DNA from: Paenibacillus sp. LHD-117
Lineage (GTDB): Bacteria > Bacillota > Bacilli > Paenibacillales > Paenibacillaceae
Assembly: GCF_030929555.1 (NCBI RefSeq)
Contig: NZ_JAVFVT010000019.1
Coordinates: 1-64,000, forward strand
DNA: 64,000 bases
Reading direction: 5' to 3'
Positions within the stretch are counted from its first letter, which is position 1. Each line of letters starts with the position of its first letter. Below the pieces are notes generated by a model that saw nothing but the letters and a program-made list of their open reading frames with translations, was not told the origin of the DNA and searched no databases. Made by a program: the position numbers and the translations under genes. This document shows positions 27,270 through 34,532 of this stretch, piece after piece.

Positions 27270-27887
27270 TTGAGCAAAAAACAACTCCAAAGCGAAGAAA
27301 CCAAACAACGTATCGTCGATGCCGCCAATGCCTTATTCGCCAAGAAGGGCTACCACGCCGCCTCCTTAGAGGAAATGGCCGCCGCCTCCTTCTGCAGCAA
27401 GGCTAATATTTATTACCATTTCAAAAGCAAGGAAGAATTGTTTCTCCACCTCTCCGAACTGTACGAGAAAGAATGGTTCGAAATTTGGGAGGAGCAGAAA
27501 AAGGCCTACTCCACGATCTCTGAACAACTGTACGGCGTGCTCGACTTCGCCACGAATCACGGCTTTGCCCATCCGCTTTACAGGGCGGCGTGCGAGTTTC
27601 TCGACGACAGCGTCCGGGAATCGAGCGCCGTAAAGAAGCTGATCGCGGCCAAGATCGAGAAGAACCGCCTCTTCTACGAGAAGCTGCTCGAAGAAGGGAT
27701 CGATAGCGGCGAATTCAGGCCAGGAAACGCCAAGCAATACGGCATTATTTTGGAAGGCATGATCCGCGGCATCAGCGAAACGACGAGCGGCATGGACCCT
27801 CGTCAAGCGCTTGAGCTTTACCGCACCGCTTTGAACGTCCTTTTGTATGGAATTGCAGAGGATCGCCAAGGCAACACTAGAAAATAA
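27270..27887 (+). CDS. TetR/AcrR-family transcriptional regulator
   Basis: 205-aa regulator with an N-terminal helix-turn-helix ('RIVDAANALFAKKGYHAASL', 'KANIYYHFKSKEELFLHL', about residues 14-60) and a variable helical C-terminal ligand domain. It starts at TTG with GAGGTG 4-5 nt upstream, as no ATG is suitably placed. It is on the plus strand and lies 35 bp before the MFS exporter gene, so it very probably represses that gene and itself through the palindromes upstream. The inducer is probably a drug or antiseptic, as with QacR-type regulators; this is inferred from family and context. Confidence 0.92.
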   Translation: MSKKQLQSEETKQRIVDAANALFAKKGYHAASLEEMAAASFCSKANIYYHFKSKEELFLHLSELYEKEWFEIWEEQKKAYSTISEQLYGVLDFATNHGFAHPLYRAACEFLDDSVRESSAVKKLIAAKIEKNRLFYEKLLEEGIDSGEFRPGNAKQYGIILEGMIRGISETTSGMDPRQALELYRTALNVLLYGIAEDRQGNTRK

Positions 27888-27922
27888 ATTAATTATTTAT
27901 AATGAACACGGAGGTTCCTTTT

Positions 27923-29383
27923 ATGCAAAGCGCAGCAGCCGCACCAAATCCCGGATCAATTGATCTGGGTAATATTAAACGACTGCCGATTCTGATCTCG
28001 CTGATCATCGGCGCCTTTTTCTCCATACTTAACGAAACATTATTGAACATCGCTTTCGTCGATCTTCAACAAGAATTCAACGTGGCTTATACGACTATAC
28101 AGTGGCTGTCAACCAGTTACATGCTCGTCGTCGCCGTCCTGATTCCGGCATCGGCCTTGCTCGTGCAATGGTTTACGACGAGGCAGATGTTCCTAGGAGC
28201 CATGATTCTATTTTCATTAGGCACGCTTGTATGTGCCATTGCGCCGCAGTTCGAGTTCCTGCTCGCAGGCCGCATCGTTCAAGCGTTCGGCACAGGTCTT
28301 ATGCTTCCGGTCATGATGAACACGATCCTCGTCCTGTATCCGCCGGAGAAACGCGGCGCGGCGATGGGCAGCATCGGTCTCGTTATCATGTTCGCTCCCG
28401 CCATCGGACCAACGCTATCCGGTCTTATCCTGGAGTCGCTGACGTGGAGATGGCTGTTTTATCTCGTGCTTCCGTTCGCAATTTTTGCGGTCGTGTTCGC
28501 CTTTATCTTCTTGAAGAACGTCACCGACGTAACGAAACCGCGGGTCGACATTCTGTCCATCCTGCTCTCCACAATCGCGTTCGGCGGGATCGTCTATGGC
28601 TTCAGCAGCTTGGGCGAGGTTGAAAACGGCTGGGCGAACCCGCGCGTCTATGCATTCGTAACGGCCGGCGCCATCGCGCTCGTGCTGTTCATCTGGCGCC
28701 AGCTCGTATCGAAGTCGCCGATTCTGGATCTTCGGGCCTTCAAAGCTCCGATGTTCTCCTTCGCGACGATCCAAATCATTATCGTGATGATGTCTCTCTT
28801 CTCCACGCTCATGCTGCTTCCGATCCTGATGCAAACGGGCATGGGCATGACCGCTTTCGCAGCTGGTCTCGTATTGCTGCCCGGCGGTATCTTGAACGGC
28901 TTCCTCTCGCCGATTACCGGCAAGCTGTTCGATAAATTCGGACCGAAGGCGCTCGTTATTCCAGGCTCCGCGCTGCTCGTGCTTGTCATGTGGCTGTTCA
29001 CGCGGATCACGCTCGACACGAGCACGTCCACGATCGTCCTGCTTCATTGCGCAATGAGCGTGGCGATGTCCATGATCATGATGCCGGCGCAGACGAACGG
29101 CTTAAACCAGCTATCGCGCCAATACTACCCGCACGGTACGGCAATCATGAACACGCTGCAGCAAGTAGCCGGAGCGCTAGGCATCGCGTTCTTCATCAGC
29201 GTCATGACGTCGGGAACAAAAGATTACCTGGCGGGCTCTTCGGATCCGACGTCGAAAGCGGAAGGCGCGTTGGCCTTAAATGCAGGCATCCACGACGCGT
29301 TCCAGCTCGGCATGATCTTCGCGATCGTCGCGCTCGTATTGGCTCTCTTCATTAAAAAGTCAACGCCGCCGAAGGAAGCTTAA
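27923..29383 (+). CDS. MFS multidrug efflux transporter, DHA2 (14-helix, EmrB/QacA) family
   Basis: 486-aa proton-drug antiporter of the inner membrane. About fourteen hydrophobic segments are visible. Motif A-like 'ASALLVQWFTTRQMFLGA' lies between helices 2 and 3, and the antiporter motif C 'IMFAPAIGPTLSGLI' in helix 5 is clear. The start is the ATG at 27923 with GGAGG 8 nt upstream; an ATG 21 nt earlier has no ribosome site. It is the second gene of the TetR operon, followed by a bidirectional terminator. The pair sits on the plus strand in an otherwise minus-strand region and separates genes that are neighbours in relatives, consistent with later insertion. Confidence 0.92.
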   Translation: MQSAAAAPNPGSIDLGNIKRLPILISLIIGAFFSILNETLLNIAFVDLQQEFNVAYTTIQWLSTSYMLVVAVLIPASALLVQWFTTRQMFLGAMILFSLGTLVCAIAPQFEFLLAGRIVQAFGTGLMLPVMMNTILVLYPPEKRGAAMGSIGLVIMFAPAIGPTLSGLILESLTWRWLFYLVLPFAIFAVVFAFIFLKNVTDVTKPRVDILSILLSTIAFGGIVYGFSSLGEVENGWANPRVYAFVTAGAIALVLFIWRQLVSKSPILDLRAFKAPMFSFATIQIIIVMMSLFSTLMLLPILMQTGMGMTAFAAGLVLLPGGILNGFLSPITGKLFDKFGPKALVIPGSALLVLVMWLFTRITLDTSTSTIVLLHCAMSVAMSMIMMPAQTNGLNQLSRQYYPHGTAIMNTLQQVAGALGIAFFISVMTSGTKDYLAGSSDPTSKAEGALALNAGIHDAFQLGMIFAIVALVLALFIKKSTPPKEA

Positions 29384-29416
29384 TTAATCTTTCGGTATCG
29401 ATGATTCGCGCATTCA

Positions 29417-29465
29417 ACAAAAAAGCATCTTCTTCCGGCGATTGCCGGGGAAGATGCTTTTTTTG
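29417..29465. terminator. Bidirectional intrinsic terminator
   Basis: Stem AAGCATCTTC..CCGGC/GCCGG..GAAGATGCTT with T-runs on both sides (TTTTTTTG on plus, TTTTTTG on minus). It ends the TetR-MFS operon and catches minus-strand transcription from the epuA-flhP side. Confidence 0.88.
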
Positions 29466-29483
29466 TAGCGCTTAAGCAATATA

Positions 29484-29509
29484 GCCCTCCCGCATTCGGG
29501 AGGGCTTTT
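29484..29509 (+). terminator. Second hairpin in the convergent intergenic region
   Basis: Perfect 9-bp stem GCCCTCCCG-CATT-CGGGAGGGC, followed on the plus strand by TTTTAAAT. It is a back-up terminator between convergent genes. Confidence 0.6.
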
Positions 29510-29546
29510 AAATAGGCGATTGCCTGGTCGATTTATCTTAAGCTGA

Positions 29547-30020
29547 TTATGATTCCGCGAATACGAGATCGTATAGATGCTTCCAGGTTGACCAGTCAAG
29601 CACTTCGTCCTTCGACTGCTTGCCAAGGAACACGTAACCGACATATAAGCCGACTACGAGCATAACAACCATAACGACGGGTACGATGCTCTTGCGGAAC
29701 AGCCAGAACGACACGCGTGCCCATTTCGGGTAGGTGCGCTCCTCGTCACCATCTTCGTCCATGCCCTCTGCGTCAGACGACTTCACCGGCTCTTCCGGCT
29801 CTTCGTGTTGCTTGTCGAACTTCAGCTTGGCTGTCTTGGCGGGTACCGTCTTGACGGACGTTGCCTGGGACTGGGAGCTGCCATGGCGCTCCATGCGGGA
29901 CAATCCGCTGCCGCTGCCGCTCGTTCTCAGCTCAGCAGTCGCGCCGCCGGCTCTAACGCCGCCGCTTGCCGGCACGCTATCGAATTCGGTTCGGCCCAAA
30001 TCCCTTCGTTCATCGGCCAT
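29547..30020 (-). CDS. EpuA/'RNA polymerase subunit beta'-annotated membrane protein
   Basis: 157 aa. A long charged, Gly/Ser- and Glu-rich cytoplasmic N terminus (about 1-105) precedes one membrane helix ('SIVPVVMVVMLVVGLYVGYV', about 110-131) and a short C-terminal segment 'STWKHLYDLVF'. This tail is diagnostic of the small EpuA family that databases often label DNA-directed RNA polymerase subunit beta; it has no polymerase domain. The N-terminal extension is long compared with the usual 60-100 residues. AAGGTG precedes the ATG. It follows flhP by 20 bp, so it is co-transcribed with flhO-flhP, the same position as in Bacillus relatives. Function unknown. Confidence 0.8.
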   Translation of the reverse strand: MADERRDLGRTEFDSVPASGGVRAGGATAELRTSGSGSGLSRMERHGSSQSQATSVKTVPAKTAKLKFDKQHEEPEEPVKSSDAEGMDEDGDEERTYPKWARVSFWLFRKSIVPVVMVVMLVVGLYVGYVFLGKQSKDEVLDWSTWKHLYDLVFAES

Positions 30021-30040
30021 ACTATCACCTTCATTCCATC

Positions 30041-30880
30041 CTACGCGCGCATCGTGTTTGCAATACCCATCATCGTATCGCTGGACGATAACGCTCTTGC
30101 TGCCAATTGATAAGCGCGCTGGACATTGATTAGCTCTGTCATCTCGTCTGTCAGCTGTACATTAGACTGCTCTAAGTAGCCTTGACGCAGAGCGATCCGA
30201 TTATCCATCGTCGGCACAATCTCTTGAACGACGTCGTCGACGTTGATGCCGTCCGCGATCGTATACAGATTGTCTGCCACCGGTGTCAGCGCGGCAGGAC
30301 GGGAAGCTTGCAGCAGCTTGATGCTGCCCAGCGTGATCGTGTTATCGGACGAAACGCCGAGTACCGTGCCGTCCGCGTCTACGCGCAGGCTGTAGCCCTC
30401 GGGCAACACGATGTTGCCGGGCGCGTTGCCGCCGTTGCCGTCAGGCACGTTCGCCACGACCGGATAACCGTCTTCCGTTGCCAAAATCGTATCACCGTTT
30501 GCCCGCATCGTCAACTGGAACGCCCCGTTGCGCGTATAGGCACGCGTTCCCGCGCCGTCCACTTCGACCTCGAACAAGGCGTTGCCTTCGATTGCGAGGT
30601 CCGTCGAATTCTCCGTCGCTTTGAGCGGGCCTTGGGACAGATTCGGCTGTATCATCGTTACTTTCGCGCCCCAGCCTTGGTTGAAGTCCAGCGGCGTCAG
30701 CCGACCCGGTTGGTTAAACGATTCCGGCTGGTTCTTCATGTTCGTCAGCAGATCCTCGAAGGAAGCTTCCTTCTTCTTGTAGCCAACCGTATTCACGTTG
30801 GCGATATTGTCCGAGAGCAGATCCAGCTTCTGCTGGAGAGCGTTCATCGATACCATCGCGTTAATCATCGATGCATTCAT
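30041..30880 (-). CDS. flhP: Flagellar hook-basal body rod protein FlhP
   Basis: 279-aa FlgG/FlgF-like rod protein exported through the flagellar type III apparatus. The N-terminal rod motif is seen ('LDLLSDNIANVNTVGYKKKE'), as is the central 'TENSTDLAIEGNALFEVEV' and the C-terminal 'VQLTDEMTELINVQRAYQLAARAL' helix that packs in the rod. It follows flhO by 31 bp. Paired flhO-flhP next to mbl and spoIIID is the B. subtilis arrangement, so the paralogue assignment is by synteny. Confidence 0.92.
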   Translation of the reverse strand: MNASMINAMVSMNALQQKLDLLSDNIANVNTVGYKKKEASFEDLLTNMKNQPESFNQPGRLTPLDFNQGWGAKVTMIQPNLSQGPLKATENSTDLAIEGNALFEVEVDGAGTRAYTRNGAFQLTMRANGDTILATEDGYPVVANVPDGNGGNAPGNIVLPEGYSLRVDADGTVLGVSSDNTITLGSIKLLQASRPAALTPVADNLYTIADGINVDDVVQEIVPTMDNRIALRQGYLEQSNVQLTDEMTELINVQRAYQLAARALSSSDTMMGIANTMRA

Positions 30881-30911
30881 GCCGCGTAAGTCCCCCTTAA
30901 CCCCTTAGTCG

Positions 30912-31778
30912 TTAGACGCGTCCAACCTCGTTCGCCGCTTTCTGCAAGCTCTGATCGTAGAATTGGATTACCTTCTGGTTCGCCTCGTAGGCCCTGAGCG
31001 CGGCCATGAGATCGACCGAGGCTTGCGCCGCGTCAACGTTGGAGCGCTCGACGTAACCTTGTCTCACCTCGATGCGTTCGCCGGCTGCGATCGGCTGGAC
31101 ATCGCCTTCTTCGCCGTCCTTGAAGCGGAAGTTGCCGTTACCCTCGCGCACGAGGTCGTTCGGATTCTCGATTCGGGAGATCAGCAATTGGACGCCGATG
31201 TCGTTGCCTTGCGTGTCGACGAAGCGCTGGTCTTCCGTCAGCACCAGGTTATCGAGACCTATGCCTTGCGGCAACACGATCGGCTGCCCGTTCGCGCCAA
31301 GCACGTTCGAGCCGTCGCCCGTCATAAGGAAGCCATCACCCGTCACCGTGAACTTGCCGCCTCTCGTGTATCGGATCTCTCCGCTCGGGTCCTGCACCGT
31401 GAAGAAGGCCTGCGGCTGGAATACGACCTCGCCGTCCTCCGATAACGTCTTGCCCGAGGCGTCGAACGATAGGCCGTCCACTTCGATGTTGGAGATCAGC
31501 GCGAAATCTGAGGCTTGGTTCGTCTGCGTCAGATCGCCCTGCAGATGGATGGACAAGCTCTCCTCCGCGAGAACCCCGCTCGTCCAGCGGCCGACTTCCG
31601 TCCGCTCGGCGTTCTCGAGGCCCGTCATCGCAAGAAGCATCTCCGGGAATGAACGCGTCACGGCGTTCGACTGTTTGTATCCCGGCGTATTGATATTGGA
31701 AATATTGTTCGTCACCGTATCATGGCGGCGCTGCTGCGCGATCATGCCGGACGCTGCCGTATATAGACCTCTAAGCAC
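30912..31778 (-). CDS. flhO: Flagellar hook-basal body rod protein FlhO
   Basis: 288-aa distal/proximal rod protein of the FlgG family. It starts 'MLRGLYTAASGMIAQQRRHD' with the rod signature 'TVTNNISNINTPGYKQ', and ends with a conserved helix ('SNVDAAQASVDLMAALRAYE'). The start is GTG with GGAGG 6 nt upstream. It is the first gene of the flhO-flhP-epuA run. A MITE copy lies 42 bp upstream, between it and mbl. Confidence 0.92.
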   Translation of the reverse strand: MLRGLYTAASGMIAQQRRHDTVTNNISNINTPGYKQSNAVTRSFPEMLLAMTGLENAERTEVGRWTSGVLAEESLSIHLQGDLTQTNQASDFALISNIEVDGLSFDASGKTLSEDGEVVFQPQAFFTVQDPSGEIRYTRGGKFTVTGDGFLMTGDGSNVLGANGQPIVLPQGIGLDNLVLTEDQRFVDTQGNDIGVQLLISRIENPNDLVREGNGNFRFKDGEEGDVQPIAAGERIEVRQGYVERSNVDAAQASVDLMAALRAYEANQKVIQFYDQSLQKAANEVGRV

Positions 31779-31819
31779 GGTATTCCTCCTCGGATCCTGC
31801 CTTATGTGTAAAGAGGTAA

Positions 31820-31983
31820 TTCAAAAAGTCCGCTTTTGATCACGATGTATTTCAGGTAGCGTATTCGACATCGAATATTGAATTCAGCCGAAACTTCCGG
31901 TGCTCACGTAGCTCTGCTACGCTCCGCTCCTCATTTTCTAGCTTCATCCAATCTTCTCGGTGCTGAAAACCGTACTTTTTGAA
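31820..31983 (+). mobile_element. MITE-like element, full copy A
   Basis: 164-bp non-coding element with 10-bp inverted ends TTCAAAAAGT/ACTTTTTGAA. It is about 90% identical by eye to copy B at 45777-45939. Inside is a hairpin CGTAGC-TCT-GCTACG (31907-31921) whose stem is kept in copy B with a different loop. No reading frame is present. The similarity extends a few bases beyond the ends (GAGGTA on the left, CAC on the right). It lies between mbl and flhO. Mobilisation would need a transposase in trans, and none is encoded nearby. Confidence 0.8.
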
Positions 31984-32040
31984 CACTCACTTCTATATTT
32001 ATCGGACCGCGATCGGAACGGCTGAATAGCCCGCGCATGC

Positions 32041-32112
32041 GACCGGAGACCTAAGTTTCGCCTCGGCGCGCCCCCCTAAGGCGCCCTACCCGCGAAACGG
32101 GCTTGTCCGGTC
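32041..32112. other. GC-rich three-way-junction structure downstream of mbl
   Basis: Outer stem GACCGGA/TCCGGTC (32041-32047 with 32106-32112) encloses two hairpins: GGCGC/GCGCC (32065-32069, 32081-32085) and CCCG/CGGG (32089-32092, 32098-32101). It sits 15 bp after the mbl stop. It could act as a stabilising 3' structure or terminator of the spoIIID-mbl transcript; it lacks a U-run. Confidence 0.5.
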
Positions 32113-32127
32113 TTCGAGCCCTGACGG

Positions 32128-33117
32128 TTACTTCTTCAGCTTGTCCAAGTGATCGAGCAGAATGCCCGTCCCCTTGACGACGCAGTGCATCGGATCTTCC
32201 GCGATAAGCACAGGCACTTTGAGCTCGTCCGCCAGCAAGGCGTCTATGCCTCCCAGCAGCGCTCCGCCGCCGGTCAGTATGACGCCTCGGTCGATGATAT
32301 CCGCCGATAGCTCCGGCGGCGTCTGCTCGAGCACGAATTTCGCCGAGGAGACGATCGTCATGACCGAATCCCACAGCGCTTCTCGTACTTCGTTCGAACG
32401 GATCGTGACGGTGAGCGGCAGGCCGGACACCATATCCCGTCCGCGGATGTCGATCTCGTCGTTCCGGCCGTCCTCGTAGACGGTCCCGATCTTGATCTTG
32501 ATGTCCTCGCTTGTCCGTTCTCCGATCAGGAGCTTGTACTTATTTTTGATATACTTCATGATGGCGTCGTCGAACTTGTCGCCGGCCACCTTGATGGAGG
32601 AAGCCGTGACAATGTCGCCCATGGACAAGACGGCGATGTCCGTCGTGCCGCCGCCGATATCGACGACCATGTTGCCGCTAGGCTGGAATATGTCCATTCC
32701 AGCCCCGATCGCGGCAGCCTTCGGCTCTTCTTCCAGATACACTTCCTTCGCGCCGCTCCGTTCCGCGGCTTCGCGGATCGCCTTCTGCTCGACGGACGTA
32801 ATGTTCGTCGGCGCGCAGATCAGAATGCGGGGACGGCTGAACCACTTGCGGCCGTCCACCCGGTCAATAAACGCTTTCAGCATGATTTCCGTAATTTCGA
32901 AATCCGCGATGACGCCGTCACGCAGGGGACGGATGGCCACGATGTTGCCCGGCGTACGTCCGACCATACGGTGCGCGTCCTCGCCCACCGCGAGCACCTT
33001 CTTCGTGTCGCTTTCGATGGCCACGACAGAAGGCTCGTCAAGCACGACGCCTCTTCCTTTCACGTGAATCGATACGTTAGCCGTCCCAAGATCAATTCCG
33101 ATATCCTTGCTTAGCAT
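32128..33117 (-). CDS. mbl: MreB-like actin homologue Mbl, rod-shape determinant
   Basis: 329-aa cytoskeletal ATPase that guides sidewall peptidoglycan synthesis. The actin-fold ATP motifs are present: phosphate-1 'DIGIDLGTANVSIHVKGRG' at the N terminus, phosphate-2 'MVVDIGGGTTDIAVLS' near residue 155 and the adenosine motif 'GVILTGGGALLGGIDALL' near 290. The ATG at 33117 aligns with family starts; the ribosome site (TGGGGGA) is weak, and a TTG 18 nt upstream is an alternative. It lies directly downstream of spoIIID, as mbl does in B. subtilis, which is why it is named mbl rather than mreB or mreBH. Confidence 0.92.
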   Translation of the reverse strand: MLSKDIGIDLGTANVSIHVKGRGVVLDEPSVVAIESDTKKVLAVGEDAHRMVGRTPGNIVAIRPLRDGVIADFEITEIMLKAFIDRVDGRKWFSRPRILICAPTNITSVEQKAIREAAERSGAKEVYLEEEPKAAAIGAGMDIFQPSGNMVVDIGGGTTDIAVLSMGDIVTASSIKVAGDKFDDAIMKYIKNKYKLLIGERTSEDIKIKIGTVYEDGRNDEIDIRGRDMVSGLPLTVTIRSNEVREALWDSVMTIVSSAKFVLEQTPPELSADIIDRGVILTGGGALLGGIDALLADELKVPVLIAEDPMHCVVKGTGILLDHLDKLKK

Positions 33118-33266
33118 AAGGCTTAAGTCCCCCAACCAATAATGTGTGCTTCAACGTTCGGATTGGTTCCCCGTATAGGAAAAACCCCTAACGTACATTA
33201 TTCGTCAAAAAAGACCAAAATCCTCTATGATTCTAAGCAAAAATTAATGAATTCCTCGCGGAAACA

Positions 33267-33554
33267 TCAAGCCTTGCCCGCGGTGAGCACCTCGCGTTTC
33301 TTCGAGCTCGTTTTCTTATACTTGATCTTGGTCGCTTCGCCTCCCCTTAGATGCCTGATCGACTTGTGGTACTCGAGAATGTGCTTCACCTGGTCGGCCA
33401 GGTCCGGGTTAATCTCCGGCAACCGTTCGGTCAAATCCTTATGCACCGTGCTTTTGGACACACCGAACTCTTTGGCGATCGTTCGCACCGTATGCTTCGT
33501 TTCCACGATGCAGCGGCCTATTTTAATGGTTCGCTCTTTGATGTAATCGTGCAC
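33267..33554 (-). CDS. spoIIID: Sporulation transcription factor SpoIIID
   Basis: 95-aa mother-cell DNA-binding protein that represses or activates the sigma-E regulon. The helix-turn-helix is 'VRTIAKEFGVSKSTVHKDLT' at about residues 23-42, followed by 'RLPEINPDLADQVKHILEYH' and a basic C terminus 'RGGEATKIKYKK'. The whole protein is nearly co-linear with B. subtilis SpoIIID. It starts with GTG, with GGAGG 7 nt upstream. mbl follows, and a sigma-E-like promoter precedes it at 33588-33616. Confidence 0.97.
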   Translation of the reverse strand: MHDYIKERTIKIGRCIVETKHTVRTIAKEFGVSKSTVHKDLTERLPEINPDLADQVKHILEYHKSIRHLRGGEATKIKYKKTSSKKREVLTAGKA

Positions 33555-33587
33555 GTTCCCGCCTCCCTACTCGAGATAGTTTGGTAC

Positions 33588-33616
33588 ATTATATGAGTCG
33601 AGTGGGTATATATTCG
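33588..33616 (-). promoter_or_regulatory. Sigma-E-like promoter for spoIIID
   Basis: Minus strand: CGAATATA (33609-33616), 13-bp spacer, CATATAAT (33588-33595), against the sigma-E consensus of an ATA-type -35 and CATACAAT-type -10. The predicted start is about 26 nt before the GTG codon. This fits the known mother-cell transcription of spoIIID. Confidence 0.6.
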
Positions 33617-33654
33617 TTATGTCCAAGCGTGACAAGCCCGGAAAGTGAATATTT

Positions 33655-33695
33655 TTGCAAAAAACGAAACAGGCAAGGGATAAATCCCTTGCCTG
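33655..33695 (-). terminator. Intrinsic terminator of spoIIQ
   Basis: Perfect 12-bp stem CAGGCAAGGGAT/ATCCCTTGCCTG with a 2-nt centre. The minus strand continues TTTCGTTTTTTGC. Confidence 0.85.
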
Positions 33696-33730
33696 TACGC
33701 GGTTTCGAGCTACTTTCGTCCTAGACGAAA

Positions 33731-34459
33731 TTACTTAGTGATATAATCCGCCGGGTTGACGGCTTCGCCGTTCAGGCGCGTTTCGAAGTGGAGGTGGACC
33801 GCTTGGTCACGCTCCAGGTCGCTGCGGCCCGCCTTGGCGATGACCGTGTTCTGCTCGACCTCGTCGCCTTCTTCGACTTGGACGTCCGCGAGGCTTTGGT
33901 ACACCGTCACCAGACCGTTGCCATGGCTGATCTCGACGATATTGCCGTTAGTCGGATGCTGGGAGACGAGCGTAACCTTACCGGACAGTGCCGCCATGAC
34001 ATCGAACGTCGCGCCGTTCGGATCGACGAAGTCGATGCCCGTATGCGCCGTGTACGTCGTGCCGACTTGGATGAGCGCCGCTTCCTTCTCGGCTTCGCTT
34101 GCTTCCTCATCGTAATAAAGCGTTTCTTTCTGCAGTGCAGCGGAATCGGCGACCGGCCACTGCATTTTCTCTCCGCTTGCGATCACGTCGACTACGTCTT
34201 CTTCTTTGCCTGCTTCTTCGTTCCCTTGCGTCACTTCAGTGGAGTTGTCCGGACCCATTGTGGCTTTGTCCGGGTCACCCGACCCCTGATAGATCCACAT
34301 TAAGGTAACGATAATTGCTGCCGCAGCCATGAAGATCGCTGGAGAAACCCATCGCTTTGCGAATAGTTTCTTCAGTCCGCTGCTAGAGTTTGCGGCAGAC
34401 GCGCCTCCCAGACTATTTTTGGGAGTTTCTTGCTTCTTGTTTTGGTTTTGTTCATTCAT
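33731..34459 (-). CDS. spoIIQ: Stage II sporulation protein Q (LytM/M23 domain)
   Basis: 242-aa forespore membrane protein that pairs with SpoIIIAH across the septum and is needed for engulfment and late forespore gene expression. It has a cytoplasmic N terminus, one membrane helix (about residues 38-56, 'SPAIFMAAAAIIVTLMWIYQ'), a Glu/Asp-rich linker and an M23 domain (about 115-240). Unlike B. subtilis SpoIIQ, whose zinc site is degenerate, both zinc motifs look intact here: H139-x3-D143 and H222-x-H224. So it may have endopeptidase activity, as proposed for clostridial SpoIIQ. GAGGTGA precedes the ATG, and a sigma-F/G-type promoter lies immediately upstream. Confidence 0.93.
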   Translation of the reverse strand: MNEQNQNKKQETPKNSLGGASAANSSSGLKKLFAKRWVSPAIFMAAAAIIVTLMWIYQGSGDPDKATMGPDNSTEVTQGNEEAGKEEDVVDVIASGEKMQWPVADSAALQKETLYYDEEASEAEKEAALIQVGTTYTAHTGIDFVDPNGATFDVMAALSGKVTLVSQHPTNGNIVEISHGNGLVTVYQSLADVQVEEGDEVEQNTVIAKAGRSDLERDQAVHLHFETRLNGEAVNPADYITK

Positions 34460-34478
34460 TTGATATCACCTCACTAGC

Positions 34479-34507
34479 CATTGTTGCCACATCTACTAGG
34501 TTTATAC
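34479..34507 (-). promoter_or_regulatory. Sigma-F/sigma-G-type promoter for spoIIQ
   Basis: Minus strand GTATA (34503-34507), 14-bp spacer, then GGCAACAATG (34479-34488), matching the sigma-F -10 consensus GGNNANAHTR at every fixed position. It gives a very short leader before the spoIIQ ribosome site. Confidence 0.65.
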
Positions 34508-34532
34508 GTGAGAGATATCATTTTTTGAGAGT

